Shown here: positions 35,368-44,540 of the stretch, one piece after another | Layout: every line of letters starts with the position of its first letter | How positions within the stretch are numbered: position 1 is the stretch's first letter | Notes under the pieces: generated by a model | Databases searched by the model: none | Told to the model about the DNA's origin: nothing | Seen by the model: only the letters and a program-made list of their open reading frames with translations | Program-made: the position numbers and the translations under genes | Source: Variovorax ginsengisoli | GTDB lineage: Bacteria; Pseudomonadota; Gammaproteobacteria; Burkholderiales; Burkholderiaceae_C | Assembly: GCF_030811835.1 (NCBI RefSeq) | Contig: NZ_JAUSRO010000002.1 | Coordinates: 124,001 to 188,000, forward strand | DNA: 64,000 nucleotides | Reading direction: 5' to 3'

Positions 35368-35858
35368 ACTCCATCCCTGAAGCCGAGTCGCTGTACCGCG
35401 ACCTGCTGCGCGGCGTGCAAGCGCTGATGCGGCCCGACACCCGCCTGGTCGGCATCACCTCCGGCGGCGCCTGGCTGGTCGAGCGCCTGCAGAAGGATCT
35501 GGGCCTGGCCGGCGCGCCGGGCATCATCTCCTCGGCCATGCACCGCGACGACTTCGCGCGGCGCGGCCTGTCGTCGAGCGCACAGACCGCGCTGCCCTTC
35601 GACGTGAACGGCGCAGACGTGCTGTTGCTCGACGACGTGCTCTACACTGGCCGCACCATCCGCGCCGTGCTCAACGAGCTGTTCGACTTCGGCCGCCCCG
35701 CCTGCGTACGGCTGGCGGTGATGGTCGACCGCGGCGGGCGCGAGCTGCCGGTGGCGGCCGATTTCGCGGCCGCGACACTCACGCTGCTGCCCACGCGATC
35801 ACTCGCGCTGGCCCGCGGCGACGCCGGTGCCTTCAGCTTCGACGTCAAGGAGTCCTGA
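35364..35858 (+). CDS. pyrR: Pyr operon regulator / uracil phosphoribosyltransferase PyrR
   Basis: 164 aa. The PRPP-binding motif is [16 protein letters not shown]. The start is TTG 35364, overlapping the yqgF stop, with TGAGGAG 6-7 nt upstream. In Gram-positives PyrR attenuates pyr mRNA; no PyrR anti-terminator stem is obvious in this operon, so it may act mainly as the phosphoribosyltransferase or have a different regulatory target. Confidence 0.9.
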   Translation: MNSIPEAESLYRDLLRGVQALMRPDTRLVGITSGGAWLVERLQKDLGLAGAPGIISSAMHRDDFARRGLSSSAQTALPFDVNGADVLLLDDVLYTGRTIRAVLNELFDFGRPACVRLAVMVDRGGRELPVAADFAAATLTLLPTRSLALARGDAGAFSFDVKES

Positions 35859-35859
35859 C

Positions 35860-36822
35860 GTGCTCTACAAGCGCAATCCGCAACTCAACAAGAACGGTGA
35901 GCTGATCCACCTGCTGTCGATCGAGGGCCTGCCGAAAAGCATCCTCACGCACATCCTCGACACGGCCGCCAACTTCACCAGCGTGAGCGACCGCGAAGTG
36001 AAGAAGGTGCCGCTGCTGCGCGGCAAGAGCGTGTTCAACCTGTTCTTCGAGAACTCGACGCGCACCCGCACCACCTTCGAGATCGCGGCCAAGCGGCTGT
36101 CGGCCGACGTGCTCAACCTCGACATCGCGCGTTCGTCGGCGAGCAAGGGCGAGTCGCTGCTCGACACCATCGCCAACCTTTCCGCGATGGCCGCCGACAT
36201 CTTCGTCGTGCGCCACAGCGAGTCGGGCGCGCCCTACCTGATCGCGCAGCATGTCGCACCGCACGTGCACGTGGTGAATGCCGGCGACGGCCGCCATGCG
36301 CACCCGACGCAGGGGCTGCTCGACATGTTCACGATCCGCCACTACAAGAAGGACTTCGCGAACCTCACGGTCGCGATCGTCGGCGACGTGTTGCATTCGC
36401 GCGTGGCGCGCTCCGACATCCATGCGCTCACCACGCTCGGCTGCGCCGAGGTGCGCGTGGTCGGCCCCAAGACGCTGGTGCCCGGCGACATGGCCGGCAT
36501 GGGCGTGCGCGTGTGCCACACGCTCGAAGAGGGCATCAAGGACTGCGACGTCGTCATCATGCTGCGCCTGCAGAACGAGCGCATGAGCGGCGCGCTGCTG
36601 CCGTCGAGCCAGGAATTCTTCAAGACCTACGGCCTCACGCCCGAGAAGCTGCAGCTGGCCAAGCCCGACTGCATCGTGATGCATCCGGGGCCGATCAACC
36701 GCGGCGTCGAGATCGACTCGGCGGTGGTCGACGGCAAGCAGAGCGTGATCCTGCCGCAGGTCACTTTCGGGATCGCGGTCCGCATGGCCGTGATGAGCAT
36801 CGTGGCCGGGAACGAAGCATGA
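35860..36822 (+). CDS. pyrB: Aspartate carbamoyltransferase PyrB
   Basis: 320 aa. The carbamoyl-phosphate loop [25 protein letters not shown], and [12 protein letters not shown] are intact. It catalyses the first committed step of pyrimidine synthesis. GTG 35860 follows AAGGAGT and starts 1 nt after the pyrR stop. Together with the next gene it should form the class A type ATCase complex (catalytic PyrB with a dihydroorotase-like partner). Confidence 0.96.
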   Translation: MLYKRNPQLNKNGELIHLLSIEGLPKSILTHILDTAANFTSVSDREVKKVPLLRGKSVFNLFFENSTRTRTTFEIAAKRLSADVLNLDIARSSASKGESLLDTIANLSAMAADIFVVRHSESGAPYLIAQHVAPHVHVVNAGDGRHAHPTQGLLDMFTIRHYKKDFANLTVAIVGDVLHSRVARSDIHALTTLGCAEVRVVGPKTLVPGDMAGMGVRVCHTLEEGIKDCDVVIMLRLQNERMSGALLPSSQEFFKTYGLTPEKLQLAKPDCIVMHPGPINRGVEIDSAVVDGKQSVILPQVTFGIAVRMAVMSIVAGNEA

Positions 36823-38102
36823 ACATCCTCATCACCAATGGCCGCGTGATCGACCCGGCCTCCGGTCTCGACCGGCAGGGCGACCTCGCCATCGCGGACG
36901 GCAAGATCCTGTCCATCGGCAATACGCCGAGCGATTTCCGGGCCGAGCGCACGCTCGATGCATCGGGCTGCATCGTCGCCCCCGGCCTGGTCGACCTGGC
37001 TGCGCGCCTGCGCGAGCCGGGCTACGAGCACGAAGGCATGCTCGACAGCGAGATGGCCGCGGCCGTGGCCGGCGGCGTGACCAGCCTGGTCTGCCCGCCC
37101 GACACCGACCCGGTGCTCGACGAGTCCGGGCTGGTCGAGATGCTGAAGTTCCGCGCCGAGAAGCTGCAGCGCGCGCGCCTGTTCCCGCTGGGCGCCGTCA
37201 CGCGTGGCCTGGCCGGCGAGGTGCTCACCGAGATGGTCGCGCTGACCGAAGCCGGCTGCGTCGGCTTCAGCCAGGCCGACGTGCCGTTGACCAACACGCA
37301 GGTGCTGCAGCGTGCGCTGTCGTACGCCGCCACCTTCGGCTACACGGTCTGGCTGCGCCCACAGGACCGCGACCTGGGCAAGGGCGTGGCCGCGAGCGGT
37401 GCGCTCGCCACGCGCCTGGGCCTGGCCGGCGTGCCGGTCGCGGCCGAGACCATCGCGCTCTTCACCATCTTCGAACTGATGAAGAGCACCGGCGCACGCG
37501 TGCACCTCTGCCGCCTGTCGAGCGCGGCCGGCGTCGCGCTGGTGCGCGCAGCCAAGGCCGACGGCCTGCCGGTGACGTGCGACGTCAGCATCAATTCGCT
37601 GCACCTGACCGACGCCGACATCGGCTTCTTCGACAGCCGCGCGCGCCTGAACCCGCCACTGCGCCAGCAGCGCGACCGCGATGCGCTGTCGGCCGCACTG
37701 GCCGACGGCACCATCGATGTGTTGGTGTCCGACCACACGCCGGTCGATGCCGATGCCAAGACGCTGCCCTTCGCCGAGAGCGAACCGGGCGCCACCGGCC
37801 TTGAACTGCTGCTGCCGCTCGCGCTGCAGTGGGGCGAGCGCAGCGGCGCCGGCCTGGCGCGGGCGCTTGCAGTCGTCACCTCCGCGCCCGCGGCGCTGCT
37901 CGAGCCCGCAGCGACGGCCGGGGTCGGCCGGCTGATGGCCGGCGGCGTTGCCGACCTGTGCGTGCTCGACCCCGCGGTCGAATGGCAGGCCTTGCCCGAA
38001 GCCTTGTTCAGCCAGGGCAAGCACACGCCCTTCGCCGATTACCCGCTCAAGGGCCGTGCGCGCGTCACGGTCGTGGGCGGCCGGGTCGTGTTCGAGCGCT
38101 GA
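36819..38102 (+). CDS. pyrX: Dihydroorotase-like ATCase partner (PyrC', probably non-catalytic)
   Basis: 427 aa amidohydrolase-fold protein. The family metal site DxHxH is altered: active enzymes read DLHVHLREPG, this one reads [15 protein letters not shown], so both His ligands are gone. The C-terminal DHTPVDAD also lacks the second His of DHAPH. In Pseudomonas and Burkholderia such pyrC' products are inactive and serve to hold the PyrB dodecamer together. ATG 36819 overlaps the pyrB stop by 4 nt, in keeping with a subunit of the same complex. A true pyrC should exist elsewhere in the genome. Confidence 0.88.
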   Translation: MNILITNGRVIDPASGLDRQGDLAIADGKILSIGNTPSDFRAERTLDASGCIVAPGLVDLAARLREPGYEHEGMLDSEMAAAVAGGVTSLVCPPDTDPVLDESGLVEMLKFRAEKLQRARLFPLGAVTRGLAGEVLTEMVALTEAGCVGFSQADVPLTNTQVLQRALSYAATFGYTVWLRPQDRDLGKGVAASGALATRLGLAGVPVAAETIALFTIFELMKSTGARVHLCRLSSAAGVALVRAAKADGLPVTCDVSINSLHLTDADIGFFDSRARLNPPLRQQRDRDALSAALADGTIDVLVSDHTPVDADAKTLPFAESEPGATGLELLLPLALQWGERSGAGLARALAVVTSAPAALLEPAATAGVGRLMAGGVADLCVLDPAVEWQALPEALFSQGKHTPFADYPLKGRARVTVVGGRVVFER

Positions 38103-38114
38103 GCGAGCAACGCC

Positions 38115-38858
38115 ATGCAGGCACTGACCGCTGCAGGAAGGTTGATCCGTGCCCTGGCGCATGCGTTCGTCGGCTGGTGGACGATCCGCCGCAGTTTCGC
38201 TGCCATGCCGATGGACGAGCGCGAGGCCCGCGTGCAGCGCTGGGCCCTGCGCATGCTCGAGATCATGGGCATCCAGCTGGTGGTGCAGGGCACGCCGCCC
38301 GCCCAAGGGCCGCTGCTGCTGGTGAGCAACCACCTGTCATGGCTCGATATCCTCGCCATCCATGCAGCGCGCCACGTGCGCTTCGTCTCCAAGTCGGGCG
38401 TGCGCCATTGGCCACTGATTGGCACCTTGTCGGACGGTGCGGGTTCGCTCTACATCGAGCGCGAGCGTCGCCGCGACGCCATGCGCGTGGTGCACCACAT
38501 GACCGAGGCACTGCGCGAAGGCAACCTGATCGCGGTGTTTCCCGAGGGCACGACGAGCGACGGGCGTGGCCTGCTGCCTTTTCATGCCAATCTGCTGCAG
38601 GCCGCCATTTCGTCGGGCGCGCCGGTGATGCCGACCGCCTTGCGCTATGCCGATGCCGCGACAGGCGAGACCAGCCAGGCGCCGCGCTACATCGACGACG
38701 ACAATCTGGCGCTCTCCCTGTGGAGCACGCTCAAGGCGGCGCCGTTGCTCGCCATCGTGCGTTTCGGGGAGCCCCAGTCATCCTTCGCCCGCGAGCGCCG
38801 CAGCTGGGCCCAGTCGCTGCACGCCGACGTGCAGGCATTGCGGCGCGAGACGCACTGA
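38115..38858 (+). CDS. 1-acyl-sn-glycerol-3-phosphate acyltransferase-like protein
   Basis: 247 aa PlsC-fold acyltransferase. Catalytic motif NHLSWLD (about 73-79) and substrate motif FPEGTTSDG are intact; a hydrophobic N-terminal segment gives membrane association. It could acylate lysophosphatidate or ornithine lipids. It follows pyrX by 12 bp and probably shares its transcript. Confidence 0.88.
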   Translation: MQALTAAGRLIRALAHAFVGWWTIRRSFAAMPMDEREARVQRWALRMLEIMGIQLVVQGTPPAQGPLLLVSNHLSWLDILAIHAARHVRFVSKSGVRHWPLIGTLSDGAGSLYIERERRRDAMRVVHHMTEALREGNLIAVFPEGTTSDGRGLLPFHANLLQAAISSGAPVMPTALRYADAATGETSQAPRYIDDDNLALSLWSTLKAAPLLAIVRFGEPQSSFARERRSWAQSLHADVQALRRETH

Positions 38859-38882
38859 GCGAAGGGGTCGGCGACGTAGCGC

Positions 38883-39155
38883 TCATGGCGATGGATGCAG
38901 ACCGGACGGTCGCGCGGCATCGGAATTCGGAACGTTGAAAGGCGCCGCCGTGCAAGGTTCAGTGCGAATGCCGCGGACGCCGCTGGCCTGGCTGTCGATG
39001 TCATCGCGCAGCCGTTGGTCCAGTGTCGGCACCTGGGCGTGCGTCAGACGCTCTTGCGCCATCCAGACGACGGCGTCGAACATGAACGCATCCATCGACC
39101 TGCCATCGAGGTAGGCGTGCACCAGCATCTTCGCTGAAGCTTTGGATATCCGCAT
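38883..39155 (-). CDS. Hypothetical protein
   Basis: 90 aa, not recognised. It is a soluble protein with helical N-terminus (ISKASAKMLVHAYLDG, AFMFDAVVWMAQERL) and a Ser/Pro-rich tail. GGAGGAAA lies about 10-14 nt before the ATG at 39155, which supports translation. It converges on the acyltransferase gene (24 bp between stops) and is followed upstream by the regulator gene on the same strand. Confidence 0.55.
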   Translation of the reverse strand: MRISKASAKMLVHAYLDGRSMDAFMFDAVVWMAQERLTHAQVPTLDQRLRDDIDSQASGVRGIRTEPCTAAPFNVPNSDAARPSGLHPSP

Positions 39156-39285
39156 GAGATAGGTTTCCTCCCCGCGCTAGCGGGTGGCCTACCCTATCCC
39201 AGTGATGTTCTTCGTTCTGTGCGGCGGCGAACAGAACAGCAAAAAGATTTCGAAGCGTCCGGCTTCTGTGGATCTCGTCCGGCGT

Positions 39286-39978
39286 CTATTCGAGCAGATC
39301 GGCGTAGCCCTTGCGGTCGGCTGCATAGCAGCCGCACGCCGCTGCTTCGAGCCCGGGGCGATCGAGCACCGTCAGTTCGCCGCGCGTGTATTCGATCAGC
39401 CCGTTCTGCTGCAGCAGGCCTGCCGCCGCGGTAATGCCGACCCGGCGCACGCCGAGCATGTAGGCCAGGAATTCATGGGTCATGTGGAAGCTGTCGGCGT
39501 GCGCACGGTCCTGGCTCATGAGCAGCCAGCGGGCGAGCCGGGGGCCGATCTCGTGAAAACGCAGGCACGCCGCCGACGTGGTCAGTTGTGCCATCAGCGC
39601 ACACACGTAACGGTCGAGCACAGGCCGAAGGGCCTCGATGGCTCCGAGTTCATTCTGGAAAGCTGCGCTGCCGATGCGCCACGACATGCCAGGCCCCTGC
39701 ACCACCGCGCGCAGCGGTGCGATGCGAACGCCCAGCGCCACCTGAGCGCCGACCATGCCTTCGCGGCCGACCATGCCGACTTCGATGTGTGCATCGCCGT
39801 CGGTCGTCGCCACCAGCGAGATGAAGCCATCGACCGGGAAGTAGACGTGCGACGTCGGCTCACCGGGCATGCAGAGCACGTCGCCCAGGACCAGCTGTAC
39901 TTCTTCGCAAGCCGCAAGGAACTTCCGGCGATCGGCGCGCGGCAGCAGCTCGATCAGGTGATTCTGGACAATGGCCAT
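39286..39978 (-). CDS. Crp/Fnr-family transcriptional regulator, copy 1
   Basis: 230 aa. An N-terminal cyclic-nucleotide-binding-like beta roll (about 30-120: VLCMPGEPTSHVYFPVDGFISLV, EVGMVGREGMVG) is followed by a C-terminal winged helix (FLAYMLGVRRVGITAAAGLL). The Cys cluster of FNR is absent. The motif HVYFPVDGFISL is typical of the group whose members respond to unknown signals. It lies in tandem with a second, related regulator. Confidence 0.85.
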   Translation of the reverse strand: MAIVQNHLIELLPRADRRKFLAACEEVQLVLGDVLCMPGEPTSHVYFPVDGFISLVATTDGDAHIEVGMVGREGMVGAQVALGVRIAPLRAVVQGPGMSWRIGSAAFQNELGAIEALRPVLDRYVCALMAQLTTSAACLRFHEIGPRLARWLLMSQDRAHADSFHMTHEFLAYMLGVRRVGITAAAGLLQQNGLIEYTRGELTVLDRPGLEAAACGCYAADRKGYADLLE

Positions 39979-40088
39979 CGGCCTCCCATGGTGTTCGTGC
40001 TTCCGAATGCGGGGCGAACAGGAGTAGAACGCTGGGGCCGTATCGAGTGGATGCAGCCAGTATGCGCCCCGGTGGGCCGCGGTGCGGC

Positions 40089-40808
40089 TTATTTCGCCTG
40101 CTTGTCTGGAAGCAGGCGGTCGTATTCCTTCTTCACCACGGCATAGCACTCGCACGAACGCTGCTCCAGCCGGTTGCGGTCGAGCACCGTGATGCGTCCC
40201 CGGGCGTAGCGGATGAGGCCTGCCGCCTGCAACTGCTGCGCCGCCTCCGTCACGCCTTCGCGGCGCACGCCCAGCATGTTGGAAATCAGCTCCTGGGTCA
40301 TCACCAGCTGGTCGCCGGACAGCCGGTCCAGGCTGAGCAGGAGCCAGCGGCACAGTTGCTGGTCCAGCGAATGGTGGCGGTTGCACACGGCCGTCTGGGA
40401 CATCTGGGTGATCAGCGCCTGGGTGTAGCGAAGCAGCAGGTGAAGCACCGGGCCGGCCCGGTTGAACTCCGACTTCAGCGCCTCCGCACCGAGCCGGTAG
40501 CCCTTGCCGGCGCTCTGCACCACCGCACGGTTGGGCGTCGATTCGCCGCCCATGAAGAGCGAGATGCCGACGATGCCTTCCTTGCCGACGACGGCGATCT
40601 CGGCGGACGCGCCGTTCTCCAGCACGTACAGCAGCGAGACAATGGCCGTGGTCGGAAAGTACACATGGCTGAGCGTGGCGCCCGACTCGTACAGCACATG
40701 GCCCAGCGGCAGGTCCACAGGCTCCAACCGGGGCAGCCAGCGCCGCAATTCTGTTTCGGGCAATGCGGCGAGCAAATGATTGGCCTCGGCATCAACGACT
40801 GCAACCAT
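40089..40808 (-). CDS. Crp/Fnr-family transcriptional regulator, copy 2
   Basis: 239 aa, same architecture as the preceding protein: sensor (VLYESGATLSHVYFPTTAIVSLLYVL, VVGKEGIVGISLFMGG), dimer helix and winged helix (LISNMLGVRREGVTEAA). GGAG lies 8 nt before ATG 40808. The two share blocks such as LGVRR.G.T.AA and ARG.ITVLDR, so they look like an old tandem duplication. Confidence 0.87.
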   Translation of the reverse strand: MVAVVDAEANHLLAALPETELRRWLPRLEPVDLPLGHVLYESGATLSHVYFPTTAIVSLLYVLENGASAEIAVVGKEGIVGISLFMGGESTPNRAVVQSAGKGYRLGAEALKSEFNRAGPVLHLLLRYTQALITQMSQTAVCNRHHSLDQQLCRWLLLSLDRLSGDQLVMTQELISNMLGVRREGVTEAAQQLQAAGLIRYARGRITVLDRNRLEQRSCECYAVVKKEYDRLLPDKQAK

Positions 40809-40942
40809 CTCGGACTCCACCTTCGGGCGCGGGGCCATCACCACATGGATGCCACGACAACGCCGATTAGTATAGATTTCGCCGCCGCCGGCTGTGCGCT
40901 ATCGCACACAGCCGGTGGGGGCCCACCACACAGGAGACCGCC

Positions 40943-41974
40943 ATGCCGGACCACACCATCGTCTGCCCGTCCGACAACCTGCCCATGGCCAACGGCGGCC
41001 CGATGCGTTTCATCGACAGCGATTCCACCCGGCGAGCGCTCGGCTTCGACCGCCTCATCCCCGCGCTGCGCGCCATGTTCGTCGCCGGCTGCGAGGTGCC
41101 GCTGCGGCACACGCACACGCTGGCAGGTGCACGCGGCGATGCCGCCGGCACGTTGCTCATCATGCCGGCGTGGCAGCCGGGCGCCTACCTGGGTATCAAG
41201 ACGGTCGGCATCTTTCCGGGCAACGCGCAGCGCGGGCTGCCGGGCCTGCACTCGACCTACCTGTTGTTCGATGCGCAGACCGGCATGCCCCTGGCGCAGC
41301 TCGATGGCAACGAAATCACCTCGCGCCGCACTGCGGCGGCTTCGGCGCTGGCCGCGTCGTACCTGGCGCGGGCCCAAGCACGGCACCTGCTGGTGGTCGG
41401 CGCGGGCCGTGTCGCCGCACTGCTCCCCGCGGCTTACCGCGCCGTGCGGCCGATCGAGCGCGTCAGCGTCTGGGCGCGCAACACCGCACAGGCCGAGGCG
41501 CTGGCGCAGCAGTGGCGCGCCGGGGGCATCGATGCGCATGCAGCCACCGACCTGCCGGCCGCTGCGGCCGAGGCCGACATCGTCAGCTGCGCCACGCTCG
41601 CGACCGAGCCGGTGGTGCACGGCGCCTGTCTGCGCGCCGACAGCCATCTCGACCTGATCGGCAGCTTCACGCCAGCGATGCGCGAGGCCGATGACGCCTG
41701 CTTCGGCGGTGGTGCGCGCCTGTACGTGGACACTGCGGAGGCGTTGCAGAAGAGCGGCGAACTGCTGGGCCCGATGGCGCGCGGTGTGTTCGCGGCGGGT
41801 GACGTGGCCGGCACGCTGGCCGACCTGTGCAGCGGGCGCGTGCCGGGGCGGCGCGATGGCGATGGCCGCACTGTCTTCAAGTCGGTGGGCACGGCGCTGG
41901 AAGACCTGGCGGCGGCGGTGCTCGTGTTCGAGCAGGCCGGTGCCGCGTCAGGCCTGCCTGGCGCTATCGCCTAG
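40943..41974 (+). CDS. Ornithine cyclodeaminase / delta-1-pyrroline-2-carboxylate reductase family protein
   Basis: 343 aa NAD(P)-linked mu-crystallin-family enzyme. LGIKTVGIFPGN and LDGNEITSRRTAAASALAASYLA are the substrate region; the Rossmann motif is LLVVGAGRVAALL; DLIGSFTPAMREAD and FKSVGTALEDLAAA are the C-terminal family marks. Imino-acid reduction in hydroxyproline or pipecolate use is as likely as ornithine deamination. CAGGAGA precedes the ATG. It is divergent from regulator copy 2 across 134 bp. Confidence 0.88.
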   Translation: MPDHTIVCPSDNLPMANGGPMRFIDSDSTRRALGFDRLIPALRAMFVAGCEVPLRHTHTLAGARGDAAGTLLIMPAWQPGAYLGIKTVGIFPGNAQRGLPGLHSTYLLFDAQTGMPLAQLDGNEITSRRTAAASALAASYLARAQARHLLVVGAGRVAALLPAAYRAVRPIERVSVWARNTAQAEALAQQWRAGGIDAHAATDLPAAAAEADIVSCATLATEPVVHGACLRADSHLDLIGSFTPAMREADDACFGGGARLYVDTAEALQKSGELLGPMARGVFAAGDVAGTLADLCSGRVPGRRDGDGRTVFKSVGTALEDLAAAVLVFEQAGAASGLPGAIA

Positions 41975-42026
41975 GTGGATCTCGCCATCCATCAGTCCGG
42001 CGCGCAGGGCCTGCATCCAGCGAATG

Positions 42027-42051
42027 CAAAAAAAGCGCCCCGAAGGGCGCT
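42027..42051 (-). terminator. Rho-independent terminator
   Basis: AGCGCCC (42034-42040), loop CGAA, GGGCGCT (42045-42051). Read on the minus strand it is followed by seven T, so it ends transcripts coming from the small membrane-peptide gene at 42106-42183. Confidence 0.85.
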
Positions 42052-42105
42052 GTAGAACGACGCCTTGCGGCGCCGCGAGGAGGAAACCTGCAAGCCGATG
42101 GAGGG

Positions 42106-42183
42106 TCAGAGGATGCCGAAAATCTTCAGCGCGATGATGGCGACGACGGGTACGCCGCACAGCCACAGGATGATGCTTTTCAT
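42106..42183 (-). CDS. 25-residue hydrophobic membrane peptide
   Basis: A very short gene read as MKSIILWLCG, VPVVAIIALK, IFGIL and stop TGA. It has CGGAGA 7 nt before the ATG and its own terminator 55 bp downstream, which together argue for a real transcript and product. The peptide is one transmembrane helix with an N-terminal Lys and a central Pro. Similar tiny membrane proteins occur in Burkholderiales without known role. It could also be a regulatory leader peptide, but no gene follows on the strand before the terminator. Confidence 0.65.
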   Translation of the reverse strand: MKSIILWLCGVPVVAIIALKIFGIL

Positions 42184-42312
42184 GGAATGTCTCCGATCCG
42201 TTGATTGAATGTGTTGAATGGAATGTGCTTGCAGCCTAAGGCTGCGGCGGGTGCCTTCCATGCGGGAGAACGCTATCCGATGGCGTGGGCCCCTGCCTAC
42301 ACCTGCAGCCCG

Positions 42313-43704
42313 CTACATCACGGTCGCGTGCGGGTGCAGCGGATGTGCCAGCGTGTCGGCTATGAGCCGCAACGCCTGGTCGCAATCGTCGCGCGACATC
42401 GGCCCGCCCAGGCAGATGCGCACGGCCTCGGGCGGGTTGCCGTCGGTCGAGAAGGCCGCGCTGGCGACCACGCCCACGTTCTGCGTGCGCAGATATGACG
42501 CGAACTCGACCATGCTCCAGGCCGACGACAGCGGCAGCCACAGGTGGAAGCTCTCGCTCGGCGCGACCATGCCGTAGGTGCCAAGGTGCTTCTGCGCCAT
42601 GGCCTGTCGAACATTCGATTCCGTGCGGATGGCCTGCAGCATCGCGTCGGCCGTGCCGTCTTCCACCCACAGCGTCGACAGCGCGTTGGTGATGGGCGAG
42701 GCCATCACGGTCGTCGCACGCAGTGCGCCTGCCAGCCGCTGCGACTGCCGCGCGCTGGGCGAGCGTACGTAGGCATTGCGAAGACCCGCGCCCAGCGTCT
42801 TCGAGAAGCCGGTGATGTAGTAGGTGAGGTCGGGCGCCATCGATGCGAGGGTCGGCGGCATCTGGCGCGGCAGCAGTCCGTAGGCATCGTCTTCGATGAT
42901 GGGGATGGCGTAGCGCAGCGCGATGTCGGCCAGCGCTTCGCGACGCGCGCGGGAGATGGTCACGGTGGTCGGGTTGTTGATGGTCGGGTTGATGTACAGC
43001 GCCTTCGGCTTGAGCGTCTTGCACGCATGCTCGAAGGACTCGCCCATCGGCCCTTCCTCGTCGAGCGGCAGCGCATGCAGCTGCACGCCGAGCTGTGTGG
43101 CGATCGCCTTCACGCCCGGGTACGTCAGCGCCTCCACGCAGATCAGCTCGCCGGGCCGCGCGAGCTGCGAGAACAGCGCGGCCAGCACGCTGTGGATGCC
43201 GGGGCACACCAGCATCTGGTCGAGCCGACAGTCGGGGATGCGCGGGCGGATCCACTGCATGCCGGCCTCGCGGTCGCGCACCGTGCCGCCGAAGTCCTGG
43301 TAGCGCAGCAGGTCGTACACGTCGGTGTCGGCCATCACGCGCGCCGCGCTCTCCTTCATGCGGTCGAGCAGGCCGGCGTCCTGCGGTTCGGGTGGCAGGT
43401 TCATCGTCATCTCGGCACCGCCGCCACCGCGCAGCGGCACGGCCGGGCTGGTGCCGCGGATGAAGGTGCCGGTGCCCGCGCGCGAGTCGATCAGCCCGCG
43501 CTTGCGTGCCTCCGCATAGCCGCGTGCCACCGTCGTGTAGTTCAGCCGCAGTTCGGCCGCCAGGTCGCGCAGTGTGGGCAGCTTGTCGCGTGCGGTCAGG
43601 CGGCCGGTGCGGATGTCCTCGGCGATGAGGTCGGCGAGCAGCAGGTAGGCCGGCTTGTCGCTGGCCTCGAGGCGCTTCTGCCAGGGCTGGGTGATCTTGA
43701 TCAT
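42313..43704 (-). CDS. MocR-type (GntR/aminotransferase fusion) regulator
   Basis: 463 aa. The N-terminal GntR winged helix (about 15-80: LLADLIAEDIRTGRLTARDKLPTLRDLAAELRLNYTTVARGY) is joined to a class I aminotransferase fold with PLP Lys in TGFSKTLGAGLRNAYV and the NPT motif (YINPTINNPTT). MocR proteins sense PLP or amino-acid/PLP adducts and usually control the divergent gene. Here the divergent genes are the Nit1C cluster, so it is the probable regulator of that cluster. ATG 43704 is preceded by TCACC only; no strong ribosome site. Confidence 0.88.
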   Translation of the reverse strand: MIKITQPWQKRLEASDKPAYLLLADLIAEDIRTGRLTARDKLPTLRDLAAELRLNYTTVARGYAEARKRGLIDSRAGTGTFIRGTSPAVPLRGGGGAEMTMNLPPEPQDAGLLDRMKESAARVMADTDVYDLLRYQDFGGTVRDREAGMQWIRPRIPDCRLDQMLVCPGIHSVLAALFSQLARPGELICVEALTYPGVKAIATQLGVQLHALPLDEEGPMGESFEHACKTLKPKALYINPTINNPTTVTISRARREALADIALRYAIPIIEDDAYGLLPRQMPPTLASMAPDLTYYITGFSKTLGAGLRNAYVRSPSARQSQRLAGALRATTVMASPITNALSTLWVEDGTADAMLQAIRTESNVRQAMAQKHLGTYGMVAPSESFHLWLPLSSAWSMVEFASYLRTQNVGVVASAAFSTDGNPPEAVRICLGGPMSRDDCDQALRLIADTLAHPLHPHATVM

Positions 43705-43710
43705 GGTGAC

Positions 43711-43961
43711 TTGATTGCATCCATTGATTGCATGTGTGCGAGTGGATGGACGCATGAAACATGCCGATCGCACAGAGGGGCCATGCCTTGATCGCGTGCA
43801 TTCAGGCCTATTGATCGGGTGCATTGATCGCATGAGAAATGCATCAATCGGGTGCGCCGTCGTGCCTCGACGGCGGTCGGCGCGGGCGCTACAGCGCGTT
43901 GCAAATATTTTTTCGTGGCTGCGTGGCGCATCGCTGTTGCTTGATCGCGCATTGATCGCAT
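43711..43961. promoter_or_regulatory. Array of TTGATYGCAT-type repeats between mocR and nit genes
   Basis: Copies: TTGATTGCAT (43711, 43724), TTGATCGCGT (43788), TTGATCGGGT (43811), TTGATCGCAT (43824), TTGATCGCGC (43941), TTGATCGCAT (43952); a looser CCGATCGCAC lies at 43763. They come in direct pairs 13, 13 and 11 bp apart. MocR regulators bind paired direct repeats, so this is a likely operator region covering both divergent promoters. Confidence 0.65.
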
Positions 43962-44048
43962 CCAAGCGTCGGCGGGGTGGCACATCGCATGCAAAAGACA
44001 AGGGCGCGCAATCCACCCATCTCAACGTTTTTCAACTGGAGTCACCCC

Positions 44049-44531
44049 ATGCCCGTAGTCACCAAAGCCCCGAACGTCGCCGGCGAACACCTCGTCGACT
44101 ACGAAGAAAAAGTCTTCGAGGACGTCAAGGCCGAGCCCGGCGAGAAGGCGCTGGTCACCTTCCACACCGTGGCCTTCGAAGGCTCGATCGGCTTCGTCAA
44201 CCTGCTGCAGGCTACGCGCCTCAAGCGCAAGGGCTACGAGACCTCGGTGCTGCTCTACGGCCCCGGCGTCACGCTCGGCGTGCAGCGCGGCTTCCCCACG
44301 CTGGGCGACGAAGCCTTCCCGGGCCACCAGAACTTCAACAAGCAGATCGTCAAGTTCATGGAAGAGGGCGGCAAGGTCTACGCCTGCCGCTTCGCGCTGC
44401 AGGCGCTGTACGGCCACGGCGAAGGCGCGCTGATCCCGGGCATCACGCCGATCAACCCGCTCGACGTGCTGGACATCGTGCTGCTGCACAAGAAGGCCGG
44501 CGCCGTCATCCTCGACACCTGGACACTTTGA
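44049..44531 (+). CDS. MSMEG_0572/Sll0783-family protein of the Nit1C cluster
   Basis: 160 aa protein, first gene of the cluster. Motifs [52 protein letters not shown] and [18 protein letters not shown] define the family, which is seen only with this nitrilase cluster and named for induction on nitrogen starvation. Fold resembles DsrE-like proteins. TGGAG lies 8 nt before ATG 44049. The downstream gap to the nitrilase gene holds a dispersed repeat. Confidence 0.88.
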   Translation: MPVVTKAPNVAGEHLVDYEEKVFEDVKAEPGEKALVTFHTVAFEGSIGFVNLLQATRLKRKGYETSVLLYGPGVTLGVQRGFPTLGDEAFPGHQNFNKQIVKFMEEGGKVYACRFALQALYGHGEGALIPGITPINPLDVLDIVLLHKKAGAVILDTWTL

Positions 44532-44540
44532 TCATGTCCT

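Noticed and set aside
43705..44048. Repeats as a CRISPR array
   Set aside because: Units are 10 bp with 11-13 bp period and irregular gaps, no spacers of constant length and no cas genes; they suit operator sites.
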